This document shows positions 57,662 through 64,000 of a DNA stretch of 64,000 bases, one piece after another (positions within the stretch are counted from its first letter, which is position 1; every line of letters begins with the position of its first letter). The notes beneath the pieces were generated by a model. The model worked only from the letters and a program-made list of their open reading frames with translations. It did not search any database and was not told the origin of the DNA. The translations under genes and the position numbers were made by a program. Origin of the DNA: CAZCQP01 sp964500895 (GTDB taxonomy: Bacteria; Bacillota; Clostridia; Lachnospirales; JAISER01). The DNA lies in contig CAZCQP010000008.1 in assembly GCA_964500895.1 (NCBI GenBank), forward strand, positions 9,292 through 73,291, written 5' to 3'.

Positions 57662-58606
57662 TTACCGAGAGTTTACGCTGCCCAGTACATTTTTAATTTT
57701 TTCGCCGACCAATTTCGCAATGGCATCCCGGCCGTTGCCTAAGTAGCCACGTGGGTCAAACTGATCTGGCTTTTCACCAAAATATTCACGCACAGCAGCG
57801 GTCATGGCCAAACGCAAGTCTGTATCCATATTAATCTTGCAAACGGCTAAAGCGCTTGCTTCACGCAGCATGGCATCAGGCACACCTTTGGCACCCTTAA
57901 TTTGCCCGCCGTATTTGTTGCACAGTGCCACAGACGCTTCATCCACAGAGGATGCACCATGCAACACAATGGGGAATTGTGGCACCCCAGCAGCTTCCAG
58001 CTTCGCAGTAATGCTTTTCAAACGGTCAAAGTCCAGCTTGGCTTCCCCTTTGAACTTGTATGCGCCATGGCTTGTACCAATGGCAATGGCCAAAGAGTCT
58101 ACCCCTGTGCGGGTTACAAATTCCACCGCTTCGTCTGGGTCTGTGTAGGTGGCGTGTTCAGCCTTCACGTTTACTTCGTCTTCCACGCCTGCCAGCTTGC
58201 CAAGTTCCGCTTCCACTACCACACCGTGGGCATGGGCGTATTCCACCACTTCTTTGGTTTTGATGATGTTGGTTTCAAAATCATAATGAGAACCGTCAAA
58301 CATAACAGAGGTAAAGCCGGTTTCTACACACAGCTTCACTGTTTCAAAATCTGGGCCGTGGTCCAGATGCAAACACACATCAATGTCGTAATCAGCAATT
58401 ACAGCGTCTACCATGGCTTTTAAAACCCTTGGGCCAGAGTATTTCAGCGCTGTTTTAGATACCTCCATAATAACGGCGGAATTGTATTCCTTAGCCGCCA
58501 TTGCAACCCCTTGAATAATTTCTTGGTTACCTACGTTGAAAGCGCCAATGGCGTATTTGCCTTCAAATGCTTTCTTAAACATTTCCTTAGATGTTACCAG
58601 TGCCAT
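57662..58606 (-). CDS. fba: Fructose-bisphosphate aldolase, class II
   Basis: 314 residues. It is a zinc-dependent aldolase of glycolysis that splits fructose 1,6-bisphosphate. The zinc and catalytic stretch is CLHLDHGPDFETVKLCVETGF (near 80-100), with FDGSHYDFETN next and the C-terminal VLHGASSV and INMDTDLR motifs. The ATG at 58606 has AAAGGAG seven bases upstream; the longer open frame in front covers the promoter. Monocistronic. Confidence 0.93.
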   Translation of the reverse strand: MALVTSKEMFKKAFEGKYAIGAFNVGNQEIIQGVAMAAKEYNSAVIMEVSKTALKYSGPRVLKAMVDAVIADYDIDVCLHLDHGPDFETVKLCVETGFTSVMFDGSHYDFETNIIKTKEVVEYAHAHGVVVEAELGKLAGVEDEVNVKAEHATYTDPDEAVEFVTRTGVDSLAIAIGTSHGAYKFKGEAKLDFDRLKSITAKLEAAGVPQFPIVLHGASSVDEASVALCNKYGGQIKGAKGVPDAMLREASALAVCKINMDTDLRLAMTAAVREYFGEKPDQFDPRGYLGNGRDAIAKLVGEKIKNVLGSVNSR

Positions 58607-58637
58607 AAGAAATCTCCTTTCAATATCTTTGCCTTTA

Positions 58638-58666
58638 AGTATACCCGGTTTTCCCCTATATGACAA
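58638..58666 (-). promoter_or_regulatory. Promoter of fba
   Basis: On the minus strand TTGTCA (58666-58661), 17 bases, TATACT (58643-58638), about 32 bases before the start codon. Back-to-back with the promoter at 58674-58702. Confidence 0.75.
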
Positions 58667-58673
58667 GTTTTTT

Positions 58674-58702
58674 TTGACATGTGCATTGCCCGGGTGTATA
58701 GT
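58674..58702 (+). promoter_or_regulatory. Promoter of the COG2509-type flavoprotein gene
   Basis: Perfect TTGACA (58674-58679), 17 bases, TATAGT (58697-58702), with a leader of about 90 bases. Confidence 0.75.
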
Positions 58703-58799
58703 GGTAGGTGAAAATAGGTTTACAGGCCGATTGCGGCGGCTACAATTTACAATGGGCGTGGGCATCCGGACCGGACCTGCGCCGCAAGGAGTTTAATGC

Positions 58800-60428
58800 A
58801 TGATAAGAATTAACAACCTGCGGCTGGACGCATTCACAGCGGACGGCAACATGAACAACATATTAAATAAACTGCAAAAAAAGGCTTCCCACCTCATTAA
58901 AGTCCCCGTTTCCCGGTTTAAAGACTTTCGCATTGTGAAACAAGGGCTGGATGCCCGGCACAAACCAAAACTAATACACGTGTATACAGTTGACGTAGCT
59001 GTTGAAAACGAAGATTTAATTAAGCTGGGGAAAGATGTGGTGCGCTACACTCCTCAACCTTACCGTGTCACTCAACCTAATAATATTGGCAGTCCTCCCC
59101 CGGTTGTGGTGGGCAGTGGCCCAGCCGGGCTTTTTGCTGCCCTTGTGCTGGCAGAAGCCGGGCTGAAACCCATTGTGCTGGAACAAGGCAAAGATGTGGA
59201 CAGCCGGCAGAAAGACGTAGACCATTTTTGGCAAACCGGCAAGTTGTTGCCTTTTTCCAACGTGCAGTTTGGCGAAGGGGGTGCCGGTACTTTTTCCGAC
59301 GGCAAGCTTACCACTGGCATTAAAGACAAGCGCATAGGCAAAGTGACAGACACCTTGGTGGCCTTTGGCGCTCCCCCGGAAATTGGATACTTGGCCAAAC
59401 CCCATATTGGCACGGACAAGCTGGTGTCCATCATCAAAAGATTGCGTGAGCACATTCAAGCATTAGGCGGCGATGTGCGGTTTGGCCATCAATTTATCGG
59501 CTTCACTTCCAGCGATGGTCAGCTAGGCAGCCTGACCGTGCGCCATAACCAGCAAGATTACACCTTAGAAACCCATCATGCGGTGCTGGCTTTAGGCCAC
59601 AGCGCCAGAGACACCGTTCACATGCTGCACGAAAACGGCATGGATATGACGGCCAAGCCTTTTGCAGTGGGTGTGCGCATTGAGCACCCCCAGAGCTTGG
59701 TGAACGAAAGCAGGTACGGCCTTTCTTCCCCACCCGCTTACATTGGCCCGGCAGATTACAAACTGAATGTACATTTAGATAACGGCCGGGGTGTGTATAC
59801 CTTTTGCATGTGCCCTGGTGGGCTGGTGGTGGCAGCAGCCTCAGAAGCTGGCAGGCTGGTGACCAACGGCATGAGCCACCATGCCCGGGACGGCCAGAAC
59901 GCCAATGCGGCTTTGTTGGTGTCTGTCCATCCCCAAGATTATAAGAGCGACCATCCACTGGCAGGCATTGCCTTCCAACGACAGTTGGAGGAACAGGCCT
60001 TTGCTCTGGGTGGCGGCACTTTTTGTGCCCCAGCTCAGCGGGTGGAAGATTTCTTATGTGGGAAGCCTACCGTCAGCTTTGGTTCGGTTCAGCCCTCCTA
60101 TGCCCCTGGCGTTACCGGGGCCGACTTGGCTCATTGCTTTGACAATTATCCTTTTATTACAGAAAGCCTAAAAGCCGGTCTTTTAGCGTTAGATAAACAA
60201 ATGCCTGGTTTTGCCATGCCGGACGCTGTGCTTACCGGCGTGGAAAGCCGCAGCTCCTCACCGGTCATTCTTAAACGTCACCCTGAAACGCTCATGAGCA
60301 ACCTGCACGGGCTGTTTCCCTGCGGTGAAGGGGCCGGGTATGCCGGGGGCATCATGTCCGCTGCGGTGGACGGCATTCGGTGTGCTGAAGGGGTTATCGC
60401 CAGCCTGGACCCCAACTACAGCCGTTAA
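58800..60428 (+). CDS. FAD-dependent dehydrogenase (COG2509 type)
   Basis: 542 residues. An N-terminal domain of about 95 residues, with basic NKLQKKASHLIKVPVSRFKD, precedes a FAD Rossmann fold beginning VVVGSGPAGLFAALVLAEAG (about 101-120). Further flavoprotein segments are NVQFGEGGAGTFSDGKLTTG and the C-terminal GLFPCGEGAGYAGGIMSAAVDGI. This is the uncharacterised dehydrogenase family common in Clostridia; the substrate is unknown. AAGGAG lies eight bases before the ATG. It is divergent from fba, with a separate promoter. Confidence 0.88.
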   Translation: MIRINNLRLDAFTADGNMNNILNKLQKKASHLIKVPVSRFKDFRIVKQGLDARHKPKLIHVYTVDVAVENEDLIKLGKDVVRYTPQPYRVTQPNNIGSPPPVVVGSGPAGLFAALVLAEAGLKPIVLEQGKDVDSRQKDVDHFWQTGKLLPFSNVQFGEGGAGTFSDGKLTTGIKDKRIGKVTDTLVAFGAPPEIGYLAKPHIGTDKLVSIIKRLREHIQALGGDVRFGHQFIGFTSSDGQLGSLTVRHNQQDYTLETHHAVLALGHSARDTVHMLHENGMDMTAKPFAVGVRIEHPQSLVNESRYGLSSPPAYIGPADYKLNVHLDNGRGVYTFCMCPGGLVVAAASEAGRLVTNGMSHHARDGQNANAALLVSVHPQDYKSDHPLAGIAFQRQLEEQAFALGGGTFCAPAQRVEDFLCGKPTVSFGSVQPSYAPGVTGADLAHCFDNYPFITESLKAGLLALDKQMPGFAMPDAVLTGVESRSSSPVILKRHPETLMSNLHGLFPCGEGAGYAGGIMSAAVDGIRCAEGVIASLDPNYSR

Positions 60429-60450
60429 TTTCTACAAAAGTCACGCATAA

Positions 60451-60478
60451 TTGCCCTCTGCTAAAATATATATAGAAT
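60451..60478 (+). promoter_or_regulatory. Candidate promoter of the gerS-like-alr pair
   Basis: TTGCCC (60451-60456), 16 bases, TAGAAT (60473-60478). The match is moderate. A sporulation-sigma promoter could be used instead, but I cannot identify one with confidence. Confidence 0.3.
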
Positions 60479-60511
60479 AAGTCATTACGATTATTTTACG
60501 GAGGGATTTCC

Positions 60512-61162
60512 ATGAAACAAAAATGGCACTTTTTTTGGCTTATTGGTTTGCTGCTGCTTATAACAGCTTGTGGCAGAAATGCCGGCGAAGCCCCCCAAAA
60601 CACGGCATCGGCCTACGAAAAAATTCAAAAGCGGCTGGTGGCACTCCAATCCTATCAAAGCGAGGCAACGGTGTCCTACAAATCCAACAAGGGCACCAAT
60701 GTTTACGACACCCTGCAACAGTGCACCATTGAAGGCAAATACCGGGTAGAGGTTACCGGGCCTAAGAACGTTTCCGGCAATGTAACTGTTTCCGACGGCA
60801 AAACCATCATGCAGTACAACCCCAAAGTTTCCGGCAAAGTTTCTTTAGGCATGAAAGAAAACCCTGAACGTGCCGAAATCTTTTTAACGTCCTTTATTAA
60901 AAATTATTTAAGCTCTCAGGAAGTGTCTGTTAGCGTGGGTAACTTTGGCGAAGGCAAATGCACCGTTTTAGAAGCCATCATTCCGGGCAACCATCCTTAT
61001 ATGGCCAGTGAGAAGCTGTGGGTAGACAACAAAACCCTTAACCCCGTTAAACTGGTGATCTACGACCCAGACATGGGCGAAAGAATTGTTGTCAATTTTA
61101 AAACTTTTGAGTATAATGTACCCTTGGAGGAGAATTTGTTTACAATTTCAGCCTCTAGGTAA
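60512..61162 (+). CDS. GerS-like LolA-fold lipoprotein
   Basis: 216 residues with a lipoprotein signal (LLLLITACGRN, lipid-modified Cys at residue 20). The rest is a LolA/LolB-type beta fold: YQSEATVSYKSNKG, YRVEVTGPKNVSGNVTVSDG and ENLFTISASR at the end. Gram-positive proteins of this type include GerS of Clostridioides difficile, which is needed for cortex lytic activation in spore germination and is encoded just before alr2, exactly as here. The assignment is by that shared gene order and fold, not by a catalytic motif. Clear AGGG-type ribosome site. Confidence 0.72.
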   Translation: MKQKWHFFWLIGLLLLITACGRNAGEAPQNTASAYEKIQKRLVALQSYQSEATVSYKSNKGTNVYDTLQQCTIEGKYRVEVTGPKNVSGNVTVSDGKTIMQYNPKVSGKVSLGMKENPERAEIFLTSFIKNYLSSQEVSVSVGNFGEGKCTVLEAIIPGNHPYMASEKLWVDNKTLNPVKLVIYDPDMGERIVVNFKTFEYNVPLEENLFTISASR

Positions 61163-61189
61163 TCAAACGTCATGTACGGAGGAAAAACA

Positions 61190-62359
61190 ATGGGAATAAA
61201 CGAAAGAGCCTGGGCAGAGATTGATTTGGACGCCATGGCGCACAACATGCGCTTGATACGCCAAAAAATTAACCCCCAGGCGAAAGCAATGGCCATCATT
61301 AAAGCGGACGGCTATGGCCATGGCGCAAAAATGCTGGCCCCTGTGCTTCTGGAAAACGGCGCAGACTGTTTAGGTGTTGCCACCTTCGATGAAGCCTACG
61401 CTTTACGCAAAGCAGGCATTACTGCCCACCTTTTATTGCTGGGCTACAACCATCCTTCCCGGTTTGAAGAAGTGGTTCAGTTGGAATTGCGGCAAACCAT
61501 TTTTACCCGGCAAATGGCAGAAGCGTTGTCTCAAACCGCTGTTGCACTAGGCAAAGAAGCATATGTACATATTAAACTGGATACCGGCATGAGCCGTTTA
61601 GGTTTTATGCCCACAGACAGCCAGTTGCAGGAAGTTTTGGAAATTAGCCGTTTACCGGGCATTTGCCTGGAGGGATTGTTCACCCACTTGGCCCAATCCG
61701 ACGGCAGCGCCACCGATTTTACAATGAACCAAGCCAAGAAATTTTTAGATTTTGCCCAAAAACTTGAAGATGCCGGGGTTTCCATCCCTATCAAACATGT
61801 ATCCAATAGCGGCGCCATTATGAACTATGGCGATTTAAACATGGACTTGGTGCGTGCGGGTATCATGCTGTACGGTTTACCCCCAGACCACGCCATGGAC
61901 GTGAAAGACTGGAACCTGAAACGGGCGCTGTCTTTCAAAAGCTGCATATCCTATATGAAAACCGTGGAAAAAGATGTAAGCATTGGTTATAGCCGCAAAT
62001 ATTACACCAAAGAACAATCGGTCATTGCCACAGTGCCTGTAGGTTATGCCGACGGTTATTCCCGTTCTTTAAGCAACAAAGGCCATGTGCTCATTGGCGG
62101 CGAAATTGCCCCCATTGTAGGCAACGTGTGCATGGACCAGTTTATGGTGGATGTGACCCATATTCCCCACGCAGCCATTGGTGATGAAGTGGTACTCATT
62201 GGCGTTCAGGGAGATAAGGAAATCACCGCAGACCAATTGGGCGACTGGGAAGGCACCATCAATTACGAGGTCACCTGCAAAATTACCAAGCGGGTGCCAC
62301 GGGTTTACATGCAAAATCAACAAGTGCAGTGTGTGGTCAACCATATATTGGAAAATTAA
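61190..62359 (+). CDS. alr: Alanine racemase
   Basis: 389 residues. The PLP lysine motif is AIIKADGYGHGA near 38-49 in the barrel domain, and the catalytic Tyr is in the C-terminal barrel (VPVGYADGYSRSL near 285). It interconverts L- and D-alanine for peptidoglycan. It could also recover D-alanine made by the OrtAB thiolase. The ATG at 61190 has GGAGG seven bases upstream; another ATG six codons earlier overlaps that site. It follows the GerS-like gene after 27 bases. Confidence 0.95.
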   Translation: MGINERAWAEIDLDAMAHNMRLIRQKINPQAKAMAIIKADGYGHGAKMLAPVLLENGADCLGVATFDEAYALRKAGITAHLLLLGYNHPSRFEEVVQLELRQTIFTRQMAEALSQTAVALGKEAYVHIKLDTGMSRLGFMPTDSQLQEVLEISRLPGICLEGLFTHLAQSDGSATDFTMNQAKKFLDFAQKLEDAGVSIPIKHVSNSGAIMNYGDLNMDLVRAGIMLYGLPPDHAMDVKDWNLKRALSFKSCISYMKTVEKDVSIGYSRKYYTKEQSVIATVPVGYADGYSRSLSNKGHVLIGGEIAPIVGNVCMDQFMVDVTHIPHAAIGDEVVLIGVQGDKEITADQLGDWEGTINYEVTCKITKRVPRVYMQNQQVQCVVNHILEN

Positions 62360-62418
62360 AGACTAGCCAGGTTTAAGTTTTGCCCAGCTGGATATACTAT
62401 ACCGCAACACGAAAAATA

Positions 62419-62451
62419 AAAGGGCTGTTTGCATGGTTGCTACAGCCCTTT
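62419..62451. terminator. Hairpin between alr and mazF
   Basis: AAAGGGCTGT pairs with ACAGCCCTTT (10 bp). A T-rich tail is present on the minus strand (TTTTATTTTT) and only a short one on the plus strand. It may reduce alr read-through into mazF. Confidence 0.5.
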
Positions 62452-62533
62452 AAAAAAACACCAATGAGGATAGTCAAATCAATAGCATTCACATGCGTTG
62501 ACTGTACCCAAAGTGTGCGGAGAGTGATTCAAT

Positions 62534-62878
62534 GTGCTGGTGAGACGCGGCGATATATTTTATGCCGATTTAAGCCCGGTAATCGGCTCGGAACAAGGCG
62601 GCGTGCGGCCTGTTTTAATAATTCAAAACGATGTGGGCAACCGCTATAGCCCCACAGTCATTTGTGCGGCCATTACATCGCAAATTAACAAAGCCAAGCT
62701 GCCCACCCATATCGAAATTGACAGCCAGCAATACACGCTGGTGAAAGATTCGGTGGTTTTATTGGAGCAAGTGCGTACCATTGATAAAAAAAGGCTACGG
62801 GAAAAAATATGCCATTTGGATGACGGGTTAATGTTCCGGGTAAACAGGGCATTGATGACGAGCTTTGGACTGAACTGA
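62534..62878 (+). CDS. mazF: MazF/NdoA-type endoribonuclease toxin
   Basis: 114 residues of the MazF/PemK family. It begins LVRRGDIFYADLSPVIGSEQ and continues RPVLIIQNDVGN and VICAAITSQ, with the C-terminal VRTIDKKRL. Such enzymes cut mRNA at short sequences. It starts at GTG with GGAGAG nine bases upstream. In Bacillus and Clostridioides it is encoded after alr behind a small antitoxin gene; the 174 bases between alr and mazF here are too short and closed in frame for that antitoxin. Confidence 0.92.
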   Translation: MLVRRGDIFYADLSPVIGSEQGGVRPVLIIQNDVGNRYSPTVICAAITSQINKAKLPTHIEIDSQQYTLVKDSVVLLEQVRTIDKKRLREKICHLDDGLMFRVNRALMTSFGLN

Positions 62879-62903
62879 TACATAAGATACACATAGGCTC
62901 GTT

Positions 62904-62940
62904 GAGCGCAACCTTCCCCAAGGTCTGCGCTTTTTTCTTT
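62904..62940 (+). terminator. Terminator of mazF
   Basis: GCGCA/TGCGC with an inner ACCTT/AAGGT helix, followed by six T, 26 bases after the mazF stop. Confidence 0.85.
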
Positions 62941-62950
62941 ATGCATAACA

Positions 62951-62979
62951 TTGACGGTTTTATGTTCAGGGCTTATACT
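62951..62979 (+). promoter_or_regulatory. Promoter of the CYTH-SMR gene pair
   Basis: TTGACG (62951-62956), 17 bases, TATACT (62974-62979), 26 bases before the CYTH start codon. Confidence 0.75.
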
Positions 62980-63005
62980 GGTAAAAAATAAAAAAGAGGA
63001 ATTGC

Positions 63006-63473
63006 ATGGAAATTGAAAAAAAATATTTACTAAACGGATTGCCCTTTGATTTATCTGCTTATCCTGCTCAATCCATCACCCAGGGTTATATTGCTGTAAG
63101 CCCTACCATTCGGTTACGGCAAATCAACGATTACTTTGTGTTGACTGTGAAAGGGCCAGGGCACATGGCCAGGGAAGAACTGGAACTGCCTTTAACCCAT
63201 GCCCAGTTTCAAACTTTATGGCAAAAGGTTGATGTTTCCCTTCAAAAGACCCGCTATCTGGTTCCATTATCGGAATCTTTAACAGCGGAAGTGGATGTTT
63301 ATGCAGGTTCCCTTTCCGGGCTATACACGGTGGAAGTAGAGTTTACCAGCATAGAAGCAGCCAACGGTTTCACCCCGCCAGCCTGGTTTGGCCCGGATGT
63401 CACCCTGGATAAGCGCTATAAAAATACGGCTCTGGCTATGTATGGCCTGCCAGAACCGTTACGTGAGGAATGA
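63006..63473 (+). CDS. CYTH-domain protein (triphosphate tunnel family)
   Basis: 155 residues covering one CYTH/TTM barrel. The metal motif EIEKKYLL is at residues 2-9 and the strands RLRQINDYFVLTVKGPG, REELELPL, AEVDVY and VEVEFTS carry the alternating charged residues that line the tunnel. It probably hydrolyses a small triphosphate; adenylate cyclase activity is less likely for a short bacterial member. It has its own promoter, with AGAGGA before the ATG. It is followed after four bases by a small transporter gene. Confidence 0.85.
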   Translation: MEIEKKYLLNGLPFDLSAYPAQSITQGYIAVSPTIRLRQINDYFVLTVKGPGHMAREELELPLTHAQFQTLWQKVDVSLQKTRYLVPLSESLTAEVDVYAGSLSGLYTVEVEFTSIEAANGFTPPAWFGPDVTLDKRYKNTALAMYGLPEPLREE

Positions 63474-63477
63474 ACTT

Positions 63478-63828
63478 ATGTTTAAAAATTTTTTGCTCTG
63501 CTTTGCAAACACCGGTTTGCTGGTTGCCGGGCAGCTTTTGTTTAAATACGGCACCGTTGGCAAAACGGTGGGTAGCCTGTGGGACTTGCTGCGTTTGCTT
63601 TTCTCCCCCATCATTATTGCCGCTCTTTTCTTTTATGGGGTCAGTACCATGCTTTGGATATACATCTTAAGCAAAATTCCTTTAAGCTTTGCCTACCCGG
63701 TGCAGGCACTGGCTTTTCCCATTGTGCTGGTGCTGTCGATGCTTTTATTTAAGGAAAATGTTACCCTTATCCGTTGGCTGGGCATTAGCCTTATTGTATG
63801 CGGGGTTGCGCTGGCTGTGGCAAAATAG
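63478..63828 (+). CDS. Small EamA/SMR-like membrane transporter
   Basis: 116 residues with four transmembrane helices: FLLCFANTGLLVAGQLLFKY, the helix containing IIIAALFFYGVSTMLWIYIL, AYPVQALAFPIVLVLSMLLF, and WLGISLIVCGVALAVAK. The length and the central Pro-rich third helix fit the SMR/EamA-like half-size drug-metabolite transporters (related to ArnE/F-type flippases). They act as dimers. The substrate is unknown. The ATG at 63478 has AGGA eight bases upstream; the longer open frame in front overlaps the CYTH gene. Confidence 0.8.
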   Translation: MFKNFLLCFANTGLLVAGQLLFKYGTVGKTVGSLWDLLRLLFSPIIIAALFFYGVSTMLWIYILSKIPLSFAYPVQALAFPIVLVLSMLLFKENVTLIRWLGISLIVCGVALAVAK

Positions 63829-63830
63829 CA

Positions 63831-63866
63831 AAAAGACTGCTGCTTTAAGAGCAACAGTCTTTTTTA
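63831..63866. terminator. Bidirectional terminator after the SMR-like gene
   Basis: AAAAGACTG and CAGTCTTTT pair, with an inner helix of TGCT/AGCA and T runs on both strands. It serves the convergent gene at the right edge as well. Confidence 0.88.
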
Positions 63867-63874
63867 TTTTATCA

Positions 63875-64000
63875 TTAATCTTCTTTAATTGTAGGTGGTA
63901 TTTGCATTTGTGCAACCAATTTCTCGTAGCAGCACTGGCACATGTCGATACAATGGGTTTCGCCGTCATGGGGAGAACCATACCCCCACTGCTTTTCTAT
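63875..64000 (-). CDS. Small Cys-rich protein, C-terminal fragment
   Basis: The frame is open to the right edge, so the N-terminus is outside. The visible 41 residues include WGYGSPHDGETHCIDMCQCC followed by YEKLVAQMQIPP and end IKED. The pattern resembles short clostridial proteins that end in a zinc-knuckle-like CxxCC segment and a YEKLV helix. Its stop is nine bases from the bidirectional terminator, which supports a real gene. Function unknown. Confidence 0.55.
   Translation of the reverse strand: MEKQWGYGSPHDGETHCIDMCQCCYEKLVAQMQIPPTIKED

Noticed and set aside
62360..62533. A MazE/NdoAI-like antitoxin gene between alr and mazF
   Set aside because: The spacer is only 174 bases and no frame of the needed 70-95 residues with a ribosome site exists. 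The frame that runs into mazF there is a shadow.

Overview
The window looks like part of a draft genome or MAG of an endospore-forming, amino-acid-fermenting member of the Clostridia. A run of exactly 100 N marks a scaffold gap. The evidence for this placement is: a YlmC/YmxH-type sporulation protein; a GerS-like lipoprotein next to alanine racemase; DUF4321, DUF4330 and KOW-domain small proteins typical of clostridial genomes; a zinc-type S14; many TTG and GTG starts behind strong AGGAGG sites; and a complete ornithine (Stickland-type) fermentation locus. I cannot name the genus.

Layout. 1-6.5 kb: the 5' end of a YerC-like regulator, a PHP phosphatase, then a four-gene surface-polysaccharide operon (glycosyltransferase, DUF4330 protein, O-antigen-ligase-like membrane protein, and a glycosyltransferase fused to a CsaB-type pyruvyltransferase). 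6.5-9.3 kb: tRNA-Arg(CCG), a 42-residue protein, a 162-bp palindromic mobile element in the leader of adenosylhomocysteinase, and a DEDDh exonuclease. 9.3-13.4 kb: an MttB-superfamily methyltransferase with no amber codon, a co-directional MFS transporter, and an M29 aminopeptidase. 13.4-19.4 kb: a nuclease-XPD/DinG helicase fusion, RNase E/G, and a radical-SAM/DUF2344 pair cut by the gap. 19.5-35.7 kb: the whole S10-spc-alpha ribosomal superoperon on the minus strand, from rpsJ to rplQ, including adk, map, secY, infA, rpmJ and rpoA, with a recognisable promoter and a hairpin-rich leader. 35.8-42.5 kb: recQ, sbcC, sbcD, maf and a DUF4321 gene.

43.2-54.5 kb is the most distinctive region. Arginine deiminase, carbamate kinase and ornithine carbamoyltransferase run directly into 2,4-diaminopentanoate dehydrogenase, OrtA/OrtB thiolase, OraS/OraE ornithine aminomutase, a MutL-like reactivase and an ornithine racemase. 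Together they would convert arginine to CO2, ammonia, D-alanine and acetyl-CoA, with ATP made from carbamoyl phosphate. No transporter is present. The operon contains two unusual palindromic intergenic segments and has an ARG-box-like site upstream of arcA.

54.5-64 kb: a YdcF-like protein, a secreted stalk-domain protein, the YlmC/YmxH protein, NrdR, a newly read 46-residue Cys-containing protein, class II aldolase, a COG2509-type flavoprotein, GerS-like lipoprotein-alr-mazF (no antitoxin gene), a CYTH protein, a small EamA/SMR-like transporter, and the 3' end of a Cys-rich protein. Two copies of a second palindromic repeat family lie at 42.8 and 56.7 kb. No CRISPR array, rRNA, intact insertion sequence or prophage was seen.
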